NCBI GenBank assembly: GCA_947650155.1
Contig: CANSUS010000012.1
Location: 1 to 64,000, forward strand
From: an uncultured Lachnospiraceae bacterium
Lineage (GTDB): Bacteria; Bacillota; Clostridia; Lachnospirales; Lachnospiraceae
Direction of reading: 5' to 3'
Length of the DNA: 64,000 bases
Part shown: positions 9,191 through 17,038 of the stretch, piece after piece
Numbering within the stretch: the first letter of the stretch is position 1
Layout: every line of letters begins with the position of its first letter
Position numbers and translations under genes: made by a program
The notes under the pieces: model-generated
The model's input: the letters and a program-made list of their open reading frames with translations, nothing else
Database searches by the model: none
Told to the model about the DNA's origin: nothing

Positions 9191-10672
9191 TTACTGCCTG
9201 ATATCCACATACCCTGTCGCAAGACTTTCCTCACTGAATTCATACGGATATCCATGTAAATTCAAATACAAATAACCCAAATCCTGTTCCGGTACAATCC
9301 ATGCCACATGTACAATTGCCGTTTCACCCGGTTTTAAGCTGTCAATATAATTCTTACCTTCTTCGCCTCCCTGCACATCCCAGTAATACATTTCCAGAAA
9401 GTCCGCCGGACCATTGATTCTTGCCACATCCCAGTCGTCATTTTCGCCCGGTTGTTCCCCACTGTAAATCTCTACCTGTCCGTTCTTTTCCACTAATTTC
9501 ATCAAACCGCACATATAAAGAATGTCCGTCATTTCCGTCTCGCCGTTATTGGTATATTCCAAAGTAATATACACAAGTTTCTGCGGCACTTCTTTTGTAC
9601 CGACGATTTCTGATAATGTATCTGTGCCGTCGCCATTTTTAATATATTGTATCACGCACGGACGAAGCTTTCCTTCTGCATCCGTTACATTTGCAAGTTC
9701 CTTTTTCAGATCCGCATCTTTGGATAAATCCAAAACGCCGATATGGTCGTATACCTGCACATCCGATACTTTTGCGCTCAGTCCTTCAAAGCCTTCCCAG
9801 GGTATCGTATTTTCCACTGAAAAGCTTTCCCCGATCATGTGAGTATTTTTCAGCGCTTCCGCCTCTATTACAGTCTGCATCGGTATCTCCGCCTCAGAAC
9901 CTTCTACAGCCAAACGCTCCTCTTGGGAAGCAAGATATTCGCTCCATTTAAAATCTCTGACAAGTTCTGAGCCTTCCCCTTCTGCCGCTGGCACCAGCCT
10001 GATTCCTTCCGCTATTTTGACCGCCTCTTCTTTCGTTACATCCGATGCGATATACATTTCCATCACATAATGAAGATCGGGGTATGCAACATAGATTCTT
10101 TGATTAAAAGAAATCTCATCCTCAAATAAATTTAAAAATTCCAAATATACTCCATTGTTGCCGTTTACAGTAATCTCTTCTCTGGAAACTACCTCCTTAA
10201 ACGACATTTCAAAGGAATCATCCCCGGTATCCATACCATACAGGCAAATGGAAACGCCGCCCTTATACATGGCATCTTCATAACAATATTTTCCCGACTG
10301 ATCTGTTTCTGTCATTCCCTCAGGTAAATAGGAAACTTCCAAATTAACCGGCTGTATCTCTAATAATTCCGGCGCTGCCACAATTTCATCCGCACCATCC
10401 TGACCCGTTTCAGTCTTTTCTGTCTTGATATGAACGCCAAAATTTCCATCTGCTTCACTTTCCATATGATAAACTGCGCCTGCAAACACAGTCGTTCCCA
10501 ATGCCATTGCTGCCACAAGCGCTGCAATAAACGATCTGCGTACTGTACCTTTCTTTTTTCGCGTCGAAGCGATTTCTGTGCTCCTTAACTGTTTTTCCAC
10601 TTCTTTCTCCACCATCATTCTTATTTTATCCGGCATTACCGGAAATTCATTTTTTCTATTTTCTAATCTCAT
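9191..10672 (-). CDS. membrane-anchored anti-sigma-like protein partner of the ECF sigma factor
   Basis: The start is ATG 10672 with GGGAG 5 nt upstream, giving 493 residues; a longer frame from 10783 would run into the sigma gene. A short cytoplasmic N-terminus (about 1-46, basic before the membrane) precedes a membrane segment at about 47-67 (SFIAALVAAMALGTTVFAGA) and a large extracytoplasmic beta-rich region. This resembles the DUF4367/DUF4179 anti-sigma layout common in Firmicutes. It begins 37 nt after the sigma gene and shares its transcript. It probably holds the sigma factor until an envelope signal arrives; the signal is unknown. Confidence 0.75.
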   Translation of the reverse strand: MRLENRKNEFPVMPDKIRMMVEKEVEKQLRSTEIASTRKKKGTVRRSFIAALVAAMALGTTVFAGAVYHMESEADGNFGVHIKTEKTETGQDGADEIVAAPELLEIQPVNLEVSYLPEGMTETDQSGKYCYEDAMYKGGVSICLYGMDTGDDSFEMSFKEVVSREEITVNGNNGVYLEFLNLFEDEISFNQRIYVAYPDLHYVMEMYIASDVTKEEAVKIAEGIRLVPAAEGEGSELVRDFKWSEYLASQEERLAVEGSEAEIPMQTVIEAEALKNTHMIGESFSVENTIPWEGFEGLSAKVSDVQVYDHIGVLDLSKDADLKKELANVTDAEGKLRPCVIQYIKNGDGTDTLSEIVGTKEVPQKLVYITLEYTNNGETEMTDILYMCGLMKLVEKNGQVEIYSGEQPGENDDWDVARINGPADFLEMYYWDVQGGEEGKNYIDSLKPGETAIVHVAWIVPEQDLGYLYLNLHGYPYEFSEESLATGYVDIRQ

Positions 10673-10709
10673 ATTTTCTCCCATCTGTCCGATTCTGCGG
10701 ACATTCAAA

Positions 10710-11231
10710 TCAGCTTTCCAGCCCTGCCGCCCTGCTTTTTCTAAAAAAATTTTCTTCTTCCCCGCGCCTGTTTTCCAACTCATTTCTAAGCGCCGTTCGT
10801 GCCCTTGCCAGACGGCTTTTCACAGCGCTTTCCGTCACATCCATAATCTTTGCAATTTCTTTTACGCTATAGCCTTCCATATAATAGAGTGTGACGGAAA
10901 TTCTTGCTTCTTCCTGTAAATGGCTGAGCGCTTCATAAAGATCGGAATAATCTTCCTTTTCCTCTATCTCTTCTTCCCTTGCATATTCTTCTAAAGAGAC
11001 CACTCTTTTTTCTTTACGCATAATCGCATAACACTCATTTATCAGAATTCTTGTCAGCCATGTTTTCGCATAGGAATCCTGCTTTAATCTGTGCAGGTTG
11101 GAAAAAGCCTTAACAATCGCCTCCTGTATTGCATCCGCACAGTCTGCATCATTGTAAAGCAATGTCTTCGCCACCCGGTACATCATATCCTCTGACTCAA
11201 TGATGAGCTTTCCTAATTGTTCCTTTTTCAT
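10710..11231 (-). CDS. ECF-type RNA polymerase sigma-70 factor
   Basis: The 173-residue protein has sigma region 2 at about 10-75 (DADCADAIQEAIVKAFSNL, then KTWLTRILINECYAIMRK) and sigma region 4 at about 105-155 (YYMEGYSVKEIAKIMDVTES, then AVKSRLARARTALR). There is no region 3, as expected for ECF factors. It is followed immediately by a membrane anti-sigma-like gene. ECF factors are usually autoregulated, but I could not identify its own promoter with confidence. Confidence 0.92.
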   Translation of the reverse strand: MKKEQLGKLIIESEDMMYRVAKTLLYNDADCADAIQEAIVKAFSNLHRLKQDSYAKTWLTRILINECYAIMRKEKRVVSLEEYAREEEIEEKEDYSDLYEALSHLQEEARISVTLYYMEGYSVKEIAKIMDVTESAVKSRLARARTALRNELENRRGEEENFFRKSRAAGLES

Positions 11232-11345
11232 AAATGTTCCTTTCTGCCGGCCTGTCCTTTCTTCATTTTATCGCGCAATAAAATTTTTTCCCAGTAATTT
11301 TTAAGCAGACGTCGTATCGTCTACATAAATTAGATGCACAAAGAA

Positions 11346-11374
11346 TGGAAATGGTCGCATAGGAGTGTTATAAT
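11346..11374 (+). promoter_or_regulatory. sigma-A-like promoter for the GNAT gene
   Basis: TGGAAA (11346-11351) and TATAAT (11369-11374) are separated by 17 nt and lie 44 nt upstream of the ATG. The -10 box is perfect and the -35 box matches at four of six positions. Confidence 0.5.
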
Positions 11375-11418
11375 TATTTTGAATTTTAATCCGCAAAAGC
11401 GGACAGATGGGAGCAAAT

Positions 11419-12348
11419 ATGGAAAAACACATTACCATCCGTGAAGCAGTCACGGAAACGGATGAAGCTGCCTTTTGGGAGCAGCTTCATCTCTATTTTA
11501 AACGGGATATTTTCCCGGATCCGGAAGATGAGGACAGAGCCTACTTTCTGAATGAGGATTACCGGTCTTCCGTGCAGAAAATACACGACCGTCCACAGGA
11601 CCGATGCTATTACCTGTTTTTCCGCCGTGACGGACAGGACATTGGATTTGCCCTGCCTGTTATTTACGACACGGAAGACGGCAAGTGTTTTATTATGGAA
11701 TATTGTATCTACCCGGAATATCGGGGTAACAGGACAGGAAAAATCTGCGCCCGGACTCTTTTAGATTGGGCGGAGAAAAGAGGCGCATGTTATGCAGAGT
11801 TGAATTACGGCAGCGATGCCAGACGGTGTCATTTTTGGGAAAATTTAAATTTTGTGAAAAACGGCGCCGATGAATGGGGAGAACCGCTGATGATTCTGCC
11901 GCCAAAGGATGAGATCCCCTTAACTGTCGAAGTCCTTACCGACCCGGAAGACTGGCAGCTCTATAAGTTGGAAAACGGATTTTTACAGGAAATTGAAGAA
12001 CCGGTATTGACAAAAGAAAAGCAGGAACAGCTCACGCAGGCTGTTCGGGATGGAAAGATTGTATTTTTTATTGCGAAACGGGGCTATCGGGCTGTAGGAA
12101 TGTGCAGCATAGCAAAATGCTTTTCCACTTTTTCCTGCTCTGACACCGGCGTATTCGACGATTTCTACATTGAACCGGTATTTCGTAAGAAAGGGGCGGC
12201 ACGGAAACTGGCGCAGGAAGCCCAAAACTGGTGTAAAGAAAACGGCATTGCAAGCCTGACCGTCTGCTGCGCTCCCTGTGATGAAAGCATGTACCAGTCG
12301 CTTGGCTTTGACACTCGTTTAGGCACTACATTTGCACATCTGCTTTAA
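11419..12348 (+). CDS. tandem GNAT-family N-acetyltransferase
   Basis: The 309-residue protein has two GNAT-like halves. The first (about 5-155) contains CIYPEYRGNRTGKICARTLLDW, the acetyl-CoA-binding R/Q-x-x-G-x-G/A region, then the NYGSDARRCHFWENLNF helix. The second (about 160-309) contains FYIEPVFRKKGAARKLAQEA and YQSLGFDT. ATG 11419 was chosen over 11407 because GGGAG (11409-11413) fits it. The acceptor substrate cannot be told. The gene stands alone on the plus strand, convergent with the next gene. Confidence 0.85.
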   Translation: MEKHITIREAVTETDEAAFWEQLHLYFKRDIFPDPEDEDRAYFLNEDYRSSVQKIHDRPQDRCYYLFFRRDGQDIGFALPVIYDTEDGKCFIMEYCIYPEYRGNRTGKICARTLLDWAEKRGACYAELNYGSDARRCHFWENLNFVKNGADEWGEPLMILPPKDEIPLTVEVLTDPEDWQLYKLENGFLQEIEEPVLTKEKQEQLTQAVRDGKIVFFIAKRGYRAVGMCSIAKCFSTFSCSDTGVFDDFYIEPVFRKKGAARKLAQEAQNWCKENGIASLTVCCAPCDESMYQSLGFDTRLGTTFAHLL

Positions 12349-12413
12349 AAGTAACAGTTCAGCCTCCCGCCTGTGGACGGATCAGCATTCTAAAAGGAAC
12401 CCTTTGGATGACG

Positions 12414-13160
12414 TCAGCGCCTGGCGGGGAGCAAAACTGACTCATTCTCGCCGCACAGTTTCAAGACTTTTCCGTCTTTGATCCGGTAAGCTTCTCCGTA
12501 TACCCTTTCTTTCCCATTGTCCGAAAGGATAAAGCTTCCGTCAGTCAGTGCAATAAATTCCCTTCCCAGACTGTCAGGGACTGCTATTTCCTCTATCACT
12601 TTCATTCCATCCAGCTTTATTTCTCCAAACCATTGAAAGTGCGGAATGATCATGCACTTTGTAAGACCAAGCCCTTCTATAAATCTCTGATAACCCGCAT
12701 CTTTTCCCTCGCCTTCCAATTCCGGCAGGGCATAAACGGTTTCGGCACAGTTCATGGAGCCTGCGCTCAGTGCCATAACAATGCCCTCATAATCAGAAAG
12801 CGCCTGCTTCAATCCGATTTTTTTGAAAAAAGCATTTTGGGTTGGAACATGACCGCCTCCGAAAAAAAGAACGTCATAATCTTTTATGCGGCAGACAATA
12901 TCTTCGTTTCTGCTGTCGCAGATATCAAAAGCGCTTATACTTAATCCACTCATGGGAAACGCTTCTTTAAATGCCGCCGCATGGTTGTCATTTTCTTTAA
13001 TATCATCAGGAAATGCGGAAAAAAATAATACTTTGGAATCCTTTTTCCAATACTTCTTTATCTGTTCTGTCATTCCGTTTTTTGTATTCAGATAATCGGG
13101 GATACGTTGTTCATTTACCTTTTTTGTACCGCCAATATCACTTGTTAAAAATATGACCAT
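12414..13160 (-). CDS. peptidase S51 / type 1 glutamine amidotransferase-like protein
   Basis: The 248-residue protein has the peptidase E layout: FFGGGHVPTQN at about residue 98 and the nucleophile elbow ALSAGSMNC at about 130, where Ser is the expected catalytic residue, followed by a conserved IIPHFQW. Family members cleave Asp-X dipeptides or act as cyanophycinase-like enzymes; the substrate here is unknown. The gene is monocistronic by spacing. Confidence 0.82.
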   Translation of the reverse strand: MVIFLTSDIGGTKKVNEQRIPDYLNTKNGMTEQIKKYWKKDSKVLFFSAFPDDIKENDNHAAAFKEAFPMSGLSISAFDICDSRNEDIVCRIKDYDVLFFGGGHVPTQNAFFKKIGLKQALSDYEGIVMALSAGSMNCAETVYALPELEGEGKDAGYQRFIEGLGLTKCMIIPHFQWFGEIKLDGMKVIEEIAVPDSLGREFIALTDGSFILSDNGKERVYGEAYRIKDGKVLKLCGENESVLLPARR

Positions 13161-13230
13161 ACTTTTTTACCTGTTCCTTATTTTCATTTCCAAATCAGAT
13201 CAAACCTCTCCCGGCATCCCGAATATATTT

Positions 13231-13677
13231 TTATTGCAGCATTTCTCCAACGATCTTATTTACCAGTGCGCCGTCCGCTTTTCCTTTTACTTTCGGCATC
13301 AGCTCCTTCATGATCTTTCCTTTATCTTTTGCCTCCGGTTCTGTAATTCCCAAATCTGACAGCACGCCTTTTATCACTTCCCGGATTGCCTCTTCGCTCA
13401 TCTCCTCCGGTGCAAACTCCTTTAATACGGCAAGACGCTTTTCACACTGCTCGATGATATCCGTCCTGTCTTTCGGCGCAAGTTCCAATGTTTCTTTCGT
13501 CTGTTTCATCTCTTTTTTTACTACTTCAAATTCTTCCGCCTCCGTCAGATCTTCTCTCTTGTCAATGGCCTTATTTTTCAGTGCCGAAAGCAGCATGGAT
13601 AAAGTTTCCTTTCTCTCTTTGTCTCCGTTTTTCATCGCCGTTACCATCTGTGCACGGACTTCATCGATTTTACTCAT
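13231..13677 (-). CDS. YqeY / GatB-YqeY domain protein
   Basis: The 148-residue helical protein opens MSKIDEVRAQMVTAMKNGDK and ends with KGKIMKELMPKVKGKADGAL, the typical YqeY pattern. It matches the C-terminal tRNA-binding tail domain of GatB, and the stand-alone form is usual in Firmicutes. Its exact role is unsettled in the family. Length is normal. Confidence 0.9.
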   Translation of the reverse strand: MSKIDEVRAQMVTAMKNGDKERKETLSMLLSALKNKAIDKREDLTEAEEFEVVKKEMKQTKETLELAPKDRTDIIEQCEKRLAVLKEFAPEEMSEEAIREVIKGVLSDLGITEPEAKDKGKIMKELMPKVKGKADGALVNKIVGEMLQ

Positions 13678-13749
13678 AATGATACCTCCTGTTAATAGTT
13701 GGAAAGAAACTTTCAGACTATGTTCCTCTCTTATTGATTAATTTTCTAT

Positions 13750-14205
13750 TTACAACAACGTCTCCTCAATAATAGACGCCGCATATGCAATCAGATTACT
13801 GCAGGGACGCGTCATATAATACTGCGCCGTCCGCTCCTCCGGTTTCGCACTTTCCTCTCTCCTCACATTCAGCCCAAGCAGTTCTCTGCAGATAATACTT
13901 TTCTTCTCCGCCTCGAACTGGTCGCTCATTTTACGGACAAGCGCATAAATTTCTTCCTTCTTTTTTATATCCTTCGGATCTGTATTGCCGTATTTTAATC
14001 CTGACAGCATTGCCATTGCCGATACGGTTCCACAGACCTCACGCATTCTGCCGATCCCGGCGCCCATCGGACTTGAAATCTTAAGCGCCGTTTCCCTGTC
14101 CATTCCGAACAGATCCGCATAAGTCACAAAAACCGACTGGCAGCAATTATATCCTGATTCAAACATTTCCACCGCTTTTCCTATTCTGCTTTCCTGTTTT
14201 TCCAT
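13750..14205 (-). CDS. C_GCAxxG_C_C family redox-type protein
   Basis: The 151-residue protein contains the family cysteine set: SGYNCCQSV near residue 20, GAGIGRMREVCGTVSAMAML near 55-75 (a GCAxxG variant), and later cysteines in ICRELL and TRPCSNLI. Family members are thought to bind metal or an Fe-S cluster and occur widely in anaerobes. ATG 14205 follows GGGAGG at a good distance. The gene lies just downstream of ktrA. Confidence 0.85.
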   Translation of the reverse strand: MEKQESRIGKAVEMFESGYNCCQSVFVTYADLFGMDRETALKISSPMGAGIGRMREVCGTVSAMAMLSGLKYGNTDPKDIKKKEEIYALVRKMSDQFEAEKKSIICRELLGLNVRREESAKPEERTAQYYMTRPCSNLIAYAASIIEETLL

Positions 14206-14231
14206 AGGAACCTCCCTTTTCACAAAACTTC

Positions 14232-14897
14232 TTATATACTTTTACCGAATCTGTCAATATTATCTACTTTACCGATTACAATAACTGCATCGCCCTTTGA
14301 AAATTTGTATTTCGGTCCGATTTCTATGTCCGTCCTGCCGTCATTCTCAACTGCAATAATGTTCAGTCCAAACCGCTGTCTTATGGCAATCTCTTCAATC
14401 GTTTTTCCTTCCAGCTTCTCGGATATTTCAATTCTGCCGATTTCAATGCTGTTGTCTGCAGAAAGATAATCAAGAAAACTTGCGGATACCAGACGTTTTG
14501 CAAGGCGTAATGCCATATCTCTTTCAGGATACACCACTTCCGCGCCGATTTTCTTTAAAATCGCCCCCTGATCAAGGCTCTTTGCCTTGGCAATTACACG
14601 CTTTACCCCGAGATCGACAAGATGCATGGCGGTCAGTATGCTGGTATCAATCTGTTCGCCGATGCCGACAATCACCGCGTCACAATTTTGCATCCCGATC
14701 TCCTCTAACGTCTCTTTACTCAGATCATCCGCCACAAACGCGTTTTCCGTATACTGGCGCAGCGCTTTTACCGTACTCTCTTCCTTATCCACAACGACAA
14801 TTTCTTTTCCTGCCTCCGCCAGAGAGATTGCCAGCGCCATTCCGAAGCGTCCCAGACCAATAATGCCAAAAGACTCTGCTGATTTCTTTTTCTTCAT
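14232..14897 (-). CDS. ktrA: KtrA/TrkA potassium uptake regulatory subunit (RCK protein)
   Basis: The 221-residue protein has an N-terminal Rossmann RCK domain with the nucleotide loop GIIGLGRFGMALA (about 11-23) and the acidic end of strand two (VVDKEE), then a C-terminal TrkA-C domain (about 140-221: ISEKLEGKTIEEIAIRQRFG). It binds nucleotides on the cytoplasmic face and gates the KtrB channel. ATG 14897 is preceded by GGAGG. It lies 22 nt downstream of ktrB in the same operon. Confidence 0.92.
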   Translation of the reverse strand: MKKKKSAESFGIIGLGRFGMALAISLAEAGKEIVVVDKEESTVKALRQYTENAFVADDLSKETLEEIGMQNCDAVIVGIGEQIDTSILTAMHLVDLGVKRVIAKAKSLDQGAILKKIGAEVVYPERDMALRLAKRLVSASFLDYLSADNSIEIGRIEISEKLEGKTIEEIAIRQRFGLNIIAVENDGRTDIEIGPKYKFSKGDAVIVIGKVDNIDRFGKSI

Positions 14898-14919
14898 AAC
14901 AAATCCTCCATTCCCGTCG

Positions 14920-16212
14920 TTAACCAATCGTCAATGTCTCTTCCGTATAGCGGGCATTTTTTTCCGGCCGGTTAATCCAAATTGATAAAAGCGTAAAAGC
15001 CCCCAGCCTGCCGATAAACATCAGGACAATCACAATCAGTCTGCCTGCCGTTCCCAGTTCAGAGGTAATACCTGTAGAAAGCCCCGCCGTTCCGAAAGCA
15101 GAAACCACCTCGAACATGATCTGTATAAAACTATATTCCGGTTCTAACACACACAAAGAAAAGATCCCGCAAAATACTACCATTAACGACAAATTCATAA
15201 TCATATATGCCTTTGACATCGCCTCCGCCGGAATACTTCTGTGAAAGGCAGAAAGCCGCTTCTTGGAAACCACACATCTTACCGCCTGTATGAGCGTAAA
15301 AAAAGTACTGGTCTTAATTCCGCCGCCCGTAGAACCGGGAGAAGCGCCGATAAACATGAGAATGCACATAACAAATAATCCCGCATTCGAGAAACTCCCC
15401 ATAGAATAAGTGGAGAATCCCGCTGTTCTTGCAGACACACTCTGAAATACCGCCCCCAGCCATGAAATCTTTTCCGTTGCTTTAAAAAGAATACTTCCCA
15501 CGAAAATCAGAATAAGGCTGGTCGAGATTACAACCTTGGAATGCAGAGTCAGTTTCTTAAAGCTTTTGCATTTTATGAGATCTATAATCACAAAAAAACC
15601 AAGCCCGCCAAAAATAATCAGCCCCATTGTCACTACATTCAAAAAAAGGTTATCCCGATAAGGCGCCAGACTCTGCATGCTGCCCAAAATATCAATCCCT
15701 GCATTATTAAAAGAAGCAATGGAATGAAAAATACTGATTCCACAGGCATGGAGAAAAGAATAATCCTTTCTGAACACAAAGAAACAAAGCACTGCTCCCA
15801 CGCTTTCAAAACACAATGTTAATAACAGAATTGCTCTGACAAGTCTGACAATTCCTTTCGAGCTGTCCACATTCATTGCCTCTCTGACAAGCATTCGGTC
15901 TTTAATGCTGATCCGTTTTCCTGCCGCCAGAATCAGACCGACACCGATCGAACTGACTCCCAGGCCTCCTATTTGAATCAACACTGCAACGACCCCCTGC
16001 CCGAATGCAGTAAAGCTGTCCGCCACATCCACTACAAGAAGCCCTGTCACACATACTGCGCTGGTAGCTGTAAACAACGCGTCCACAAAAGTGATCCGTA
16101 CTCCCTCTCTTATGGAACATGGTAAAAGCAGCAGCGCCGTTCCCAGTAAAATCACCAGAGCAAACCCCATTGTAATCAGTCTCCCCGGAGACTGTTTTTT
16201 TATAAACCCCAT
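14920..16212 (-). CDS. ktrB: KtrB/TrkH-family potassium transporter subunit
   Basis: The 430-residue membrane protein has four pore-loop repeats with the selectivity glycines: SAVCVTGLL (about 50), SFNNAGIDILG (about 168), SARTAGFSTYS (about 260) and GTAGLSTGIT (about 375). This is the SKT-family K+ channel fold. The size matches KtrB rather than the longer TrkH. It is co-transcribed with ktrA and imports K+ for osmotic and pH balance. Confidence 0.92.
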   Translation of the reverse strand: MGFIKKQSPGRLITMGFALVILLGTALLLLPCSIREGVRITFVDALFTATSAVCVTGLLVVDVADSFTAFGQGVVAVLIQIGGLGVSSIGVGLILAAGKRISIKDRMLVREAMNVDSSKGIVRLVRAILLLTLCFESVGAVLCFFVFRKDYSFLHACGISIFHSIASFNNAGIDILGSMQSLAPYRDNLFLNVVTMGLIIFGGLGFFVIIDLIKCKSFKKLTLHSKVVISTSLILIFVGSILFKATEKISWLGAVFQSVSARTAGFSTYSMGSFSNAGLFVMCILMFIGASPGSTGGGIKTSTFFTLIQAVRCVVSKKRLSAFHRSIPAEAMSKAYMIMNLSLMVVFCGIFSLCVLEPEYSFIQIMFEVVSAFGTAGLSTGITSELGTAGRLIVIVLMFIGRLGAFTLLSIWINRPEKNARYTEETLTIG

Positions 16213-16293
16213 ATTTACACTCCATCCGCCTGCTTCATAACTTTAGCGCCGGCAGCAACATCCCGCTTACCGACGCTATCTTTGCGTATTGCT

Positions 16294-16800
16294 TTATTTA
16301 TTTTTACCGCAGCATTTTTTATATTTCTTACCGCTTCCGCATGGACAGGGATCGTTCGGATATACCTTGTCCCCTTTTACGATTGTCGTAGAAGACTTCT
16401 GCTCTTTATACAGCTCTTTTCTCTTTGCTTCATCAAAGATTTCGTTCCATTCTTCCAGATTATAAAGCCAGTCCGCGCCTGCGCCCACCATGTTTTTATA
16501 AAGAAGTTCTTTATCAAATCCAAGGTTTACTCTTGTATCCTCTTCCATTTCCTCAATCGGATTCTGGTTTACAAGACTGTCGTTGATACCGTCCAAAAAT
16601 CCGACCATCGTCATAAGCGGTACGCCGTATTTTTCTGAAAGCTCTTTTACCGTACCTTCTACCACTTCGTCAGGATTCTTTAAGAGTTCTGCATAAATAT
16701 CTCTTTCCTCCTGAAAATATACCTGCCATAATCTCTGCAGATCCGCTTTATTTGCTGTTTCGTCATATGCTTTGCTTCTCCACTGCTCTAATAATGCCAT
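16294..16800 (-). CDS. SEC-C metal-binding domain protein
   Basis: The 168-residue protein ends with the SEC-C zinc motif [17 protein letters not shown] (about 148-164), the same module found at the end of SecA. The preceding helical domain (about 1-140) is typical of stand-alone SEC-C proteins in Firmicutes. ATG 16800 lies 11 nt after GGAGG; an upstream TTG start would overlap the ribosome-binding site. Its role is unknown. Confidence 0.85.
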   Translation of the reverse strand: MALLEQWRSKAYDETANKADLQRLWQVYFQEERDIYAELLKNPDEVVEGTVKELSEKYGVPLMTMVGFLDGINDSLVNQNPIEEMEEDTRVNLGFDKELLYKNMVGAGADWLYNLEEWNEIFDEAKRKELYKEQKSSTTIVKGDKVYPNDPCPCGSGKKYKKCCGKNK

Positions 16801-16980
16801 AATTCCATAATCCTCCAAAATATTTGGTTTTCTTTTGCTTTCTTGCTATAGTATAGCAGGGAATTATAAATTCGTCCATATTTTCTGTATAAACTTCTTC
16901 ATTTCGGTACATACTGCTAATAGTCATCGGAACCCCCTCCTTTGACCGTTACACAAGACAAAATAATACAATCCTCCCCG

Positions 16981-17018
16981 AAGGGGCTGTGAACGCATAC
17001 TGGCGTTTACGGCCCCTT
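16981..17018. terminator. terminator-like hairpin downstream of the beta-mannosidase gene
   Basis: AAGGGGC/GCCCCTT with an inner AACGC/GCGTT stem forms a strong hairpin 21 nt after the beta-mannosidase stop. The T-rich run is on the plus-strand side (TTATTTATTT), so its function for the leftward gene is less certain. Confidence 0.45.
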
Positions 17019-17038
17019 ATTTATTTCTGCTTGAAAGA